Positions 25,009 to 32,045 of a stretch of 35,007 nucleotides of DNA are shown piece by piece. Each line of letters opens with the position of its first letter. Positions within the stretch are counted from its first letter, which is position 1. The DNA comes from Acidobacteriota bacterium (GTDB lineage: Bacteria > Acidobacteriota > Vicinamibacteria > Fen-336). A model generated the notes under the pieces. It saw only the letters and a program-made list of their open reading frames with translations, searched no databases and was not told the origin of the DNA. The stretch lies in the NCBI GenBank assembly GCA_003222275.1, contig QHVJ01000031.1, forward strand, positions 1-35,007, given 5' to 3'. A program made the position numbers and the translations under genes.

Positions 25009-26369
25009 ATGATCTCGAAGTAGCGCTTCAGCTCCCAATCGGTGACGGCCTGCTGGGCCTGGCGCCACTCCCAATCGCGCGTACGGACGAAATGGTCGAC
25101 GAACTCCTCGCCGAGGAGCTCCCGGGCGAGGCTCGACCGCTGCAGACGATCGGTGGCCTCCTGCAGCGTTCGCGGCAGTCGCACCGCCTTCTCCGCCCGA
25201 TAGGCGCTGCCCGTCACCGGGTCGTCGCTCAGCTCGAGTCCCTGCTCGATCCCCCATATGCCGGCCGCGACCGACGCCGCCATCGCCAGGTAGGGGTTGA
25301 GGTCCGCACCGCCGACCCGCACCTCCAGCCGCGTCGAGCTCGCGCTTCCCGGGATCACGCGGAACGCGACCGTGCGGTTGTCGATGCCCCAGGTGACCCG
25401 CGTGGGCGCCCAGAAGCCCTCGACCAGGCGTTTGTAGCTGTTCACGGTCGGCGCGAAGAAGGGCAGCAGCTCGGGGAGCGCGCGGAGCTGGCCGGCCAGG
25501 TAGCTCTTGAAAGCCTTGCTCATGCGGTACGGATCCTTGTCGTCGTGGAACACGTTCCGGCCGTCCTGCCAGAGGCTCTGGTGCATGTGGCCGCCGCAGC
25601 CGGGCAGCTCCCGGCTCCACCGCGCCATGAACGTGGGCATCACGCCGAAGCGCTGCGCGATCTCCTTGACCGCGGTCTTGAACAGCACCGCGCGGTCCGC
25701 GGCCTCCAGGCCCGGGGCATGGAGGATGGCGGCCTCGAGAACGCCGGGGCCCGTCTCCGTGTGCAAGCCCTCGAGGGGCACGCGGAAGGCGGCCAGGTCG
25801 TCGAAGAGCGCGGTGAAGTACGGGCGGTTGTGCGCGGGGCGTACGATCGAGTACCCGAACATCCCGGGCGTGAGCGGCTGGGGTGAGGTGTGACCCTTGG
25901 CCGCCCAGGTCTGCGGCGTCTCCTGGAAGTTGAACCACTCGTACTCCAGGCCCGCGTCCGGCAGCAGGCCGCGCGCCTCGGCGCGGGCGAGGACCCGCCG
26001 GAAGAGCTGCCGCGGGCACACGCCGAGGGGCTTCCCCTGGCCGTCCTCGAAATCGGCCAGGAAGAAGGGCACTCCTCCATCCCACGGCACCGTGCGGTAG
26101 GTCGAGAGGTCGATGCGGGCGAGCGCGTCGGGATAGCCGCTGTGCCAGCCGGTGTAGCTCGCGTTGTCATAGCAGACGTCGGAGGAATCCCAGCCGAAGA
26201 CGACGTTGCAGAAGCCGAAGCCGGACTCCGCCACCGAGAGGAACTTCTCCTTGTGCATGTACTTCCCGCGCAGGATGCCGTCCACGTCGGTGATCGCGAC
26301 CTTGACCTTCTGCGCGGGCGAGCGGCGGACCTCCTCGAGGACGTCGGCCGCGCTTCGGGAGCCGGTCAT
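25005..26369 (-). CDS. Glutamine-synthetase-family gamma-glutamyl-amine ligase (PuuA/GlnA4-like)
   Basis: The 454-residue protein has a GS fold: N-terminal beta-grasp (VKVAITDVDGILRGKYM), metal-binding E142/E144 (GLEYEWFNF), E205/E212 (HTETGPGVLEAA), H261/H263 (GCGGHMHQSLW), and the adenylylation-site-distal RLEVRVGGADLNPYLAMAA (E349, R351). The adenylylation tyrosine loop of true glutamine synthetases is absent and the active-site region GFGFCNVVFGWDSSD resembles PuuA-type enzymes, which join glutamate to an amine using ATP. Streptomyces GlnA4, a relative described as gamma-glutamylethanolamide synthetase, acts on ethanolamine and is linked to alcohol and aldehyde dehydrogenases, as here. 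It is the first gene of the run, with AGGAGGAA before ATG 26369 and a TATAAT box at 26403-26408. The amine substrate is inferred. Confidence 0.88.
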   Translation of the reverse strand: MTGSRSAADVLEEVRRSPAQKVKVAITDVDGILRGKYMHKEKFLSVAESGFGFCNVVFGWDSSDVCYDNASYTGWHSGYPDALARIDLSTYRTVPWDGGVPFFLADFEDGQGKPLGVCPRQLFRRVLARAEARGLLPDAGLEYEWFNFQETPQTWAAKGHTSPQPLTPGMFGYSIVRPAHNRPYFTALFDDLAAFRVPLEGLHTETGPGVLEAAILHAPGLEAADRAVLFKTAVKEIAQRFGVMPTFMARWSRELPGCGGHMHQSLWQDGRNVFHDDKDPYRMSKAFKSYLAGQLRALPELLPFFAPTVNSYKRLVEGFWAPTRVTWGIDNRTVAFRVIPGSASSTRLEVRVGGADLNPYLAMAASVAAGIWGIEQGLELSDDPVTGSAYRAEKAVRLPRTLQEATDRLQRSSLARELLGEEFVDHFVRTRDWEWRQAQQAVTDWELKRYFEII

Positions 26370-26380
26370 CCGTTCCTCCT

Positions 26381-26408
26381 CAGTGGTGAGCGCCCACTGC
26401 GCATTATA
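26381..26408 (-). promoter_or_regulatory. Promoter and candidate operator of the nine-gene operon
   Basis: On the minus strand a perfect TATAAT box lies at 26408-26403. About seven bases on is an inverted repeat, CAGTGG (26381-26386) and CCACTG (26394-26399), with a 7-base spacer. The repeat would cover the transcription start. The AGGAGGAA ribosome-binding site follows just ahead of ATG 26369. No convincing -35 box is visible, which fits a promoter that needs an activator or a repressor sitting at +1. The bases also form the leader of the divergent small gene at 26439. Confidence 0.6.
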
Positions 26409-26438
26409 GGATCCATCGAAGAACCTAAGGAGGTGCCC

Positions 26439-26936
26439 GTGCCCCCGATCGCGGCCGTGTTGCTCGTGGCATTGCAGGCGGCGCCAAGCCCGTCACCGAC
26501 GCCATCCCCCCAGGCCCGTCCGGAGATCGCCGCCGAAGTGGGCCGCGGCCTGGGCGCCTACAACGCGCAGGACCTCGCCTACTACGACTCCGCCCTCGCG
26601 CCCGACGCCGTCTACATCGCCGACGACGGCGCCGTCTTCGCCGGAAAGGAGCGCGTCATGCGGCTCTTCACCCGCATCTTCGGCGGCGCGCAGAAGCCCC
26701 ATCTCGAGATCAGCGATCTCGCCACCGGCGGGAAGGGCGACACCGCCTGGGCGCGCTTCGCCTGGATGCTCAGCGGAATCGAGCACGCGCGGCCCGGCAT
26801 GGCGACCGTGATTTTCGAGCGCGCGGGCAGCGGATGGCAGGTCGCCCTGATCCAGAACACGGCGAAGGGCCACGCCATGCGCGCCGCCAGCCCCGCGCCG
26901 GGGGCCACCCCTTCGCCGGGGGCGCAAAAGCACTGA
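26439..26936 (+). CDS. Small exported NTF2/DUF4440-like protein
   Basis: GTG 26439 is preceded by a near-perfect AAGGAGGT (26427-26434) at good spacing; a GTG at 26433 overlaps that site and is less likely. The 165-residue product begins with a short hydrophobic stretch (MPPIAAVLLVALQAAPS), probably a signal peptide. A Pro/Ser-rich segment follows, then an NTF2-like cone fold: GLGAYNAQDLAYYDSALAPDAVYIADDG, GKERVMRLFTRIFG, and an end strand GWQVALIQNTA. DUF4440/SnoaL-type proteins bind small hydrophobic ligands or act as unknown periplasmic proteins. The C-terminus is a low-complexity Pro/Gly tail. It is divergent from the operon above and could share its operator; no specific function can be given. 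Confidence 0.75.
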   Translation: MPPIAAVLLVALQAAPSPSPTPSPQARPEIAAEVGRGLGAYNAQDLAYYDSALAPDAVYIADDGAVFAGKERVMRLFTRIFGGAQKPHLEISDLATGGKGDTAWARFAWMLSGIEHARPGMATVIFERAGSGWQVALIQNTAKGHAMRAASPAPGATPSPGAQKH

Positions 26937-26939
26937 CGA

Positions 26940-26955
26940 TGTGACGCCGTTCACA
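26940..26955. promoter_or_regulatory. Exact CRP-consensus site (TGTGA-N6-TCACA)
   Basis: TGTGACGCCGTTCACA is a perfect match to the CRP/FNR-family half-sites TGTGA and TCACA with 6-base spacing. It lies between the stop at 26936 and the start at 27014. A TATAGT box at 26980-26985 places the likely transcription start near 26992, so the site centre is about 44 bases upstream, close to the class II activator position. The 5' base of the site is 3 bases after the previous stop codon. Confidence 0.6.
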
Positions 26956-26979
26956 TTCGCGCTCAGCCGCGGGCGGGAC

Positions 26980-26985
26980 TATAGT
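26980..26985 (+). promoter_or_regulatory. -10 box of the promoter for the membrane protein at 27014
   Basis: TATAGT matches the consensus at five of six positions. The usual -35 region (about 26957-26962) shows no match, which fits activation from the CRP-type site just upstream. A GGGAGGGG stretch before ATG 27014 provides ribosome binding. Confidence 0.5.
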
Positions 26986-27013
26986 TGCCCACGCGCGGTC
27001 CCCAGGGAGGGGC

Positions 27014-28663
27014 ATGGCTCGTCAATACAAGGTGCGCCTCGGAGACGGCACCCTCCTGGCGGTCGACCTCGTCGGGTTGCGGGCCTGGCTCCACGACGAC
27101 AAGGCACGGGTGCAGCGCGTCGGCTCCCGGCGCTGGCGCACCCTCAAGGAGATGATCGAGGCGGAGACCGCGAAGGCGGCGGCCGACGCCGCGCGTCCCC
27201 GGCCCTCGGAGCCTCCGACGCCAAAGCCGGAGCCACCGCGACCGCCGGACGCTAGCGTCCCGAAGCCCGACGACGCCGTCGCGAAACCGGGGCACAACAT
27301 GCCCATCCTCCCGCCCGACGGGCTCGAGGAGGAGATCGCGGGAGCCGCCGGGCCGGCCGAAGAGGAGATTCCGATCCCGGCCGAAGAGGAGGAGTTCGCG
27401 ATCCCGCCCGACGAGGAGGTGGCGATCCCGACGGAGCCGACGGAACTGCCCGCGTTGGCGCGAAGCACGCCGGTAGAGCCACTGGCGACGGTCGTCGCGA
27501 AGCCGGTCGCCCCCATCGCCAGCAAGCGGCCCGTCGCGGTCCCGAAACCGCCCATTGCGGTGGCGAAGCCGCCGGCCGCCGCCGCCAGGCCGCCCGCCGC
27601 CCCTGCTCCCCCGAAGACGGCGCCGCCCCGTCAAGAGGAGCGGCCTCGTCCGCTGGAGCCGTTCGACCTCGGCGACGTGGCCCGGAGCGTGGTCACCGCG
27701 CCGTTTGTAGGTTTCACGCCGCCCCGCTCGATGCGGCCGTCCGTGCCCGATGACGGCATGCCGATCATCCCGTTCCGGCCGCTCGAAGAGGAGGAGCCGG
27801 CGGAAGAGGAGCTGGAAGAGCTGGACCTGATCGAAGAGAAGCAGCCGGTCCGGATCCACATACCGCAGATCCACATGCCGCACATCCACATACCGCCGGC
27901 GGCCCAGCACCTGCTCGACAGCGCGTCCTCGTGGCTCACGCGAGTGACCGCACCCCGCCCGCCGGGGCGGGAGCCATTGCCGCCTCCGCCTTCCCTCAGC
28001 GAGCTGCCGATCCTGCGCCTCGCGCCGCTGGAGGAAGACCTCGGTCCGAGGCGTCCCTGGCCGAAGCGACAGCTCCTGATCGTCGCCGCGGTCCTGGGCG
28101 GCCTCGGGCTGGTCGCGGTCGCGGTCGCCTGGCTGCCGAGGCTCGAATGGCTCACCCGGAAGGCACCGGCTCCCGCCCCCGTGTTGACGCCGCGCCCGCA
28201 AGAAACGGCGCCCCCGTTGCCCCCGGAGCTTCAACTCGCCGCCGAGCAGCTTCCCCACCTGGCCCCCGAGACGATCCGGCTCGTGGCTTCGAGCATCGAC
28301 CTCGGCCGGCCGCCCGACCCGCCGGAGGTCTTCCGTCGTGCCGACGTCGCCGCCACCCGCGGCGTGTCCGCGCTGACGGAAGACGAGGCGCGGGAGCTGC
28401 GCTCTCTCAAGAGCTCGGCGGTGGGCGCGCTGCGCCCCATCGACCGGGAGCGCGTCCTGGCCTACGACCGCGTCACCGTGGGGCGCGACCTGATGCTCGG
28501 CGAGGACGCGCGCGTGCTCCGTCTCTACGCCCGCGGCGTGCGCGCGTTGCCGGCGCCCCGCCGCGAGCGCCTCCAGGTCCTGCTCGGGAAGGCGATCGCG
28601 GCCACCCTCGTCCGTAATGCGCCGCGGACGGATGCGGCTCCGCGGACGCCCGAGACCCCCTGA
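27014..28663 (+). CDS. Single-pass membrane protein of unknown function, Pro/Glu-rich
   Basis: The 549-residue protein has an N-terminal, globular-looking part (MARQYKVRLGDGTLLAVDLV, about 1-50). A long disordered region of Pro/Ala/Lys and Glu/Pro runs (about 55-350) follows. It includes acidic repeats such as AEEEIPIPAEEEEFAIPPDE and a histidine-isoleucine-proline stretch (IHIPQIHMPHIHIP, 281-294). A transmembrane helix comes at about 353-374 (LLIVAAVLGGLGLVAVAVAW). A C-terminal domain of about 130 residues (SALTEDEARELRSLKSSAVG, then a helical tail) is predicted outside. A long cytoplasmic N-terminal arm, one helix and a periplasmic domain is the simplest topology. I recognise no family. 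Because a CRP-type site precedes it, expression may respond to a cyclic-nucleotide or redox signal. Confidence 0.7.
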   Translation: MARQYKVRLGDGTLLAVDLVGLRAWLHDDKARVQRVGSRRWRTLKEMIEAETAKAAADAARPRPSEPPTPKPEPPRPPDASVPKPDDAVAKPGHNMPILPPDGLEEEIAGAAGPAEEEIPIPAEEEEFAIPPDEEVAIPTEPTELPALARSTPVEPLATVVAKPVAPIASKRPVAVPKPPIAVAKPPAAAARPPAAPAPPKTAPPRQEERPRPLEPFDLGDVARSVVTAPFVGFTPPRSMRPSVPDDGMPIIPFRPLEEEEPAEEELEELDLIEEKQPVRIHIPQIHMPHIHIPPAAQHLLDSASSWLTRVTAPRPPGREPLPPPPSLSELPILRLAPLEEDLGPRRPWPKRQLLIVAAVLGGLGLVAVAVAWLPRLEWLTRKAPAPAPVLTPRPQETAPPLPPELQLAAEQLPHLAPETIRLVASSIDLGRPPDPPEVFRRADVAATRGVSALTEDEARELRSLKSSAVGALRPIDRERVLAYDRVTVGRDLMLGEDARVLRLYARGVRALPAPRRERLQVLLGKAIAATLVRNAPRTDAAPRTPETP

Positions 28664-28669
28664 CCGCGG

Positions 28670-29809
28670 CTACTTCTCGAGGGTCAACCGCCGGGCGTTC
28701 TTCTCCGCCGTGAGCGCCAGCTCCATCGCGAGCAGGCAGTGCGCCTGGGGCAGCGCGGTCTCGGTCCGGTTGAGGACGTCGTCGACGAGGTGCTCGCCGT
28801 AGGGAAGCGCCACGCGGCTGCAATCGACGTAGCGCGTCTCCTTCTGATCGACCACGAACAGGTGGCTCCCGCCCGGACGGCCGGCGATGTCGACGTTCTT
28901 GCGGATCTCGATGAAGCCGTCGGTGCCGAGGATGGTGAGCCGCCCGTCACCCCAGGTGTTGAGACCGTCCGGGGTGAACCAGTCGACGCGGATGTAGCCG
29001 CTCCCCCCGTTGCCGCGCAGCATCACGTCGCCGAAGTCCTCCAGCTCGGGCGTGTCCCGATGATGGACGTTCGCGACCTGCGAGGCGACCACCTCCGCCG
29101 TGTCGGATCGGGTGAAGAACAGGAACTGGTCGAACTGGTGCGAGGCGATGTCGCACAGGATGCCGCCGTAGCGCTCCTTCTGGAAGAACCACGCCGGCCG
29201 CGTCTGGGGGGTCATCCGGTGGGGACCGAGGCCGATCGTCTGGATGACCCCGCCGATGGCGCCCGCCTTGACCAGCTCGCCGGCCTTGACCGTCGCCCGG
29301 TTCTCGAGCCGCTCGCTGTAGAGGATCGAATAGATGCGCTTCGTCTCCGCCTGCACGCGGCGCACCTCTGCGAGCTGCTCGAGGGTCGTCATCCCCGGCT
29401 TGTCCACCATGAAGTCCTTGCCGTGGCGCATGACCTCGAGGCCGAGCGGGGCCCGCTCGTTGGGGATGGAAGCGCTCACGACGAGCTTGACCTCTGGATC
29501 GTCCAGGATCTCGCGCTCGCTCCGGGCCCGCTTCGCCCGCGGGTACCGCTGGGCGAACGCGGCCGCCAGGTCCGGCTCCTTGGCGAAGAAGGAGACCAGC
29601 TCCCCGCCGCCGCGAATCACCGAGTCGACCTGGCCGTTGATGTGGCCGTGGTTCAAGCCGATCGCCGCGAACCGGATGCGCGCGGGCTTCGGGGGCGGCG
29701 CGCTCTCCTGCGCGGAGACGCTGCCCGAGCGTGCCGCCGCCCACGCGACGCCGGCGGTGGTGATCGACGACCTCAGGAACGCGCGGCGGCCCGTCCGATC
29801 CTTCTTCAT
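28670..29809 (-). CDS. Tat-exported Gfo/Idh/MocA-type oxidoreductase
   Basis: The N-terminus carries a twin-arginine signal (TGRRAFLRSSITTAGVAWAAA, R8-R9), so the protein is folded in the cytoplasm and exported. The 379-residue protein has a Rossmann start (IRFAAIGLNHGHINGQ) in which the usual GxGxxG is altered, and a DKPG motif (MVDKPGMTTLEQL) in place of the common EKP. GGILCDIASHQFDQFLFFT marks the central sheet. Tat-exported Gfo/Idh/MocA proteins with altered motifs are frequent in Acidobacteriota and Planctomycetota; bound NAD(P) may be carried out with the protein. The sugar or polyol substrate is unknown. It is on the hflC strand 46 bases downstream of hflC, but no functional link is clear. 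Confidence 0.9.
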   Translation of the reverse strand: MKKDRTGRRAFLRSSITTAGVAWAAARSGSVSAQESAPPPKPARIRFAAIGLNHGHINGQVDSVIRGGGELVSFFAKEPDLAAAFAQRYPRAKRARSEREILDDPEVKLVVSASIPNERAPLGLEVMRHGKDFMVDKPGMTTLEQLAEVRRVQAETKRIYSILYSERLENRATVKAGELVKAGAIGGVIQTIGLGPHRMTPQTRPAWFFQKERYGGILCDIASHQFDQFLFFTRSDTAEVVASQVANVHHRDTPELEDFGDVMLRGNGGSGYIRVDWFTPDGLNTWGDGRLTILGTDGFIEIRKNVDIAGRPGGSHLFVVDQKETRYVDCSRVALPYGEHLVDDVLNRTETALPQAHCLLAMELALTAEKNARRLTLEK

Positions 29810-29855
29810 CGATCTCCCTCCCCATCCCGAGTGTTGCTGGGACCGAGGCCGGCGT

Positions 29856-30788
29856 CTAGCGCCCGCCCGCCGACTTCAGGTACTTCAGCAGCTCCGAATC
29901 GGTGGACAGGATCAGCCACGCCTTCTCGTCCAGGCTGGCGTTGAGCGTCTCCATCGACTTGAGGAACTGGTAGAGGTCCGGATCACGGCCATAGGCGCTG
30001 GCGTAGATCGTGGTCGCCTTCGCGTCCGCGGCGCCCTTGATCTCCTGGGCCGTCTTGTACCCGGCGGAGCTGGCCGAGAGCATGTCGCGCTCCTTCTGGC
30101 CGCGAATCTCCGCCGCCCGCCCCTGGCCTTCGGACCGGCTGCGCTCCGCGATGCGCTTGCGCTCCGAAACCATGCGCTCGAAGACCTTCTGCTGGACGGT
30201 GTCGACGTAGTTGATGCGCTTGAAGCGCACGTCCACCAGCTCGATGCCGAACTCGGGCGTGATCCGGGCGGCTTTCTCCAGGATGATCTGGGCGATCTTG
30301 CTCCGCCCCACGGCCACCGGGGCCATGGCCTCCGCGGACCCGATGCCCGCCAGCTCCTCCGTCAACTGGAAGGGACGGTTGCTCGAACGGACCACCTCGA
30401 TCAGGTCGAAGGAGGCGACCGCGTTTCGCGTCTCGCCGTCCACGATGTCGTCGAGCCGGCTCTGGCCTCCGCGCTCGTCGCGCACGGCCTGGAAGAAGCG
30501 CAGGGGATCGGCGATGCGCCAGCGGGCGTAGGTGTCCACCCAGATGTACTTCTTGTCTTTGGTGGGGATCTCGTTGGGATCGCCGTCGTACTCCAGCCAG
30601 CGCTTGTCGAACCGATGCACGGTCTGGATGAACGGCACCTTGGCGTGCAGGCCCGGCTCCTTGAGGACGCCGCCGAGCGGCCTTCCGAACTGCGTGAGGA
30701 TGACCTGCTCGGTCTCGGAGACGGTATAGACGGAGGCGAAGAGCAGCAGCGCGACGGCGGCCACGAGCGCGACGAGCGGGCGGCTCAC
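29856..30788 (-). CDS. hflC: Protease modulator HflC
   Basis: The 310-residue SPFH/Band 7 protein starts with a single transmembrane anchor (LVALVAAVALLLFASVYTV, about 5-23) and the typical VYTVSETEQVILTQFG. The later RFFQAVRD, the ERMVSERKRIAERSRSEG helix with GQGRAAEIRG, and the DPLYQFLKSMETL-like segment (here DPDLYQFLKSMETLN) match HflC. In enterobacteria HflK and HflC form a large periplasm-facing cage around the FtsH protease. Its ATG overlaps the hflK stop by four bases, as in most hflKC operons. The end of the protein lacks extra domains. Confidence 0.95.
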   Translation of the reverse strand: MSRPLVALVAAVALLLFASVYTVSETEQVILTQFGRPLGGVLKEPGLHAKVPFIQTVHRFDKRWLEYDGDPNEIPTKDKKYIWVDTYARWRIADPLRFFQAVRDERGGQSRLDDIVDGETRNAVASFDLIEVVRSSNRPFQLTEELAGIGSAEAMAPVAVGRSKIAQIILEKAARITPEFGIELVDVRFKRINYVDTVQQKVFERMVSERKRIAERSRSEGQGRAAEIRGQKERDMLSASSAGYKTAQEIKGAADAKATTIYASAYGRDPDLYQFLKSMETLNASLDEKAWLILSTDSELLKYLKSAGGR

Positions 30789-31807
30789 CGCTTCACCTCC
30801 GCCGGGGACCCCTCGAGCTGCAGCAGCGGCAAGATGCCGCGGGCCTTCTCGTCGAGGATCAGCTTGCGGCCGGCCCGCGGGATGAGGGTGCCCATCGTCT
30901 CCAGATAGACGCGCTTGCGCGTGACCGCCGGCGACTTACGGTACTCCTCGTAGAAGGACACGAAGCGCCGCGCGTCCCCCTCCGCGTTGTTCACGCGCTC
31001 GACCGCGTACCCTTCGGCCGCCCGCACGGCCTGCTCGGCCTCGCCCTTGGCCCGGGGCACCGCCTTGTTGTAGTCGGCCCAGGCGTCGTTGATGGCCCGT
31101 TCCCGTTCCTGGATGGCCTGGTTCACCTCGTTGAAGGCCGGCTTCACCGGGTCGGGGGGATTGACGTCCTGCAGCACGAGCTGCTGCACCTCGATGCCGA
31201 TGCCGTAGAGGTTGCACAGCCGCTGCAGCTCCTCTTTCGCTTGACGCGCAATGGTCTCCCGGCCGATGGTGAGGACTTCGTCCACGCTGTGATCGCCCAC
31301 CACTTGCCGCATCGCCGCCTCCGACATGTAGCGGAACGTCTCCGGCACGTCGCGGATGTGGAAGAGGTAGGCGCGGGGATCCTTGATCCGGAACTGCACG
31401 ATCCACTCGACTACGGCCACGTTGAGATCGCCGGTCAGCATCACCGCCTCCGCCCGCGTCTCCGCCGAGTCCGGAGCGAACTCGGAGCGCTGGCCGGCGC
31501 GCGAGGTACGGAACCCGAACTCCATCTTGAGCTGTCGCTGCACGGGCACCTTGGTCACGGTCTCCACGAACGGTATCTTCAGGTGCGGCCCGGGCTCGGT
31601 CGTGCGCGCATAGGCGCCGAACCGCTGGACGACGCCGACCTCGTCCGGCTCGACCTGGTAGTACCCCGCGACGAACAGGATGAGCGCACCGGCGATCGCT
31701 AGGAGCGCGAAGCCCGAGCCGGCGGGCAGCCGCGGCATGGGCGGCAAGCGCACCTGCATGGGGGCGCGGCCGACGCCGCCTGGGTCCGGGGGCCAGCCGC
31801 TTCGCAT
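30785..31807 (-). CDS. hflK: Protease modulator HflK
   Basis: From ATG 31807 (GAGGAGG upstream) the protein has 340 residues; the longer open frame beyond is not coding. A short Pro/Gly-rich cytoplasmic N-terminus precedes one transmembrane helix (FALLAIAGALILFVAGYYQ, about 31-50) and the HflK signature YQVEPDEVGVVQRFGAYART. The Band 7 domain includes TVTKVPVQRQLKMEFGF, LTGDLNVAVVEWIVQFRIKD and DVNPPDPVKPAFNEVNQA, then the coiled-coil NNAEGDARRFVSFYEEY region. It is the partner of HflC in the FtsH-associated complex. The promoter is probably the TATACT box at 31837-31842. Confidence 0.95.
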   Translation of the reverse strand: MRSGWPPDPGGVGRAPMQVRLPPMPRLPAGSGFALLAIAGALILFVAGYYQVEPDEVGVVQRFGAYARTTEPGPHLKIPFVETVTKVPVQRQLKMEFGFRTSRAGQRSEFAPDSAETRAEAVMLTGDLNVAVVEWIVQFRIKDPRAYLFHIRDVPETFRYMSEAAMRQVVGDHSVDEVLTIGRETIARQAKEELQRLCNLYGIGIEVQQLVLQDVNPPDPVKPAFNEVNQAIQERERAINDAWADYNKAVPRAKGEAEQAVRAAEGYAVERVNNAEGDARRFVSFYEEYRKSPAVTRKRVYLETMGTLIPRAGRKLILDEKARGILPLLQLEGSPAEVKR

Positions 31808-31836
31808 GTGCGCCTCCTCGGCTCGGTGAAGGTCGG

Positions 31837-31842
31837 AGTATA
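31837..31842 (-). promoter_or_regulatory. -10 box of the hflKC promoter
   Basis: Read on the minus strand this is TATACT, a five-of-six match to the consensus, about 30 bases ahead of ATG 31807 with a GAGGAGG site between. No good -35 hexamer is present 17 bases further up. The box lies at the edge of the decayed plus-strand sequence that follows. Confidence 0.45.
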
Positions 31843-32045
31843 GCCCGCGCGGACCTCCGGCTGCTCCGGCGTCGGGCAGCGGCATCCGGACTACACCGAC
31901 GACGAGGTCCGCCGTGCGCTCCTTCGCTTGGTCGTCGGCGACGCGCTGACTCGAGCCGCGTGGCCGGGCCGGACACTCGTCGACCCTTGACCGCCGCCGA
32001 GTTCCTCTCCCGCCTGGTGACGATGCTGGACGCGGCCGACCGAGA
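31843..32045 (+). pseudogene. Fossil of an overlapping small-gene/nucleotidyltransferase pair
   Basis: On the plus strand a frame from about 31843 to the stop at 31988-31990 ends in HPDYTDDEVRRALLRLVVGD followed by ALTRAAWPGRTLVDP. A second frame begins at TTG 31987, overlapping that stop as TTGA, and reads LTAAEFLSRLVTMLDAAD before losing all similarity at about 32040. Such a pair, a small protein ending in a tryptophan-rich LxDP tail overlapped by a nucleotidyltransferase that opens with xxAEFLxRLVxxLDAA, is one I recall from many bacterial genomes. Here the first gene lacks its 5' part (the hflK promoter is there instead) and the second keeps only about 20 codons. The junction meets the broken 3' end of the GGDEF gene. 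Recognition is from memory of the family; no alignment was run. Confidence 0.5.
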
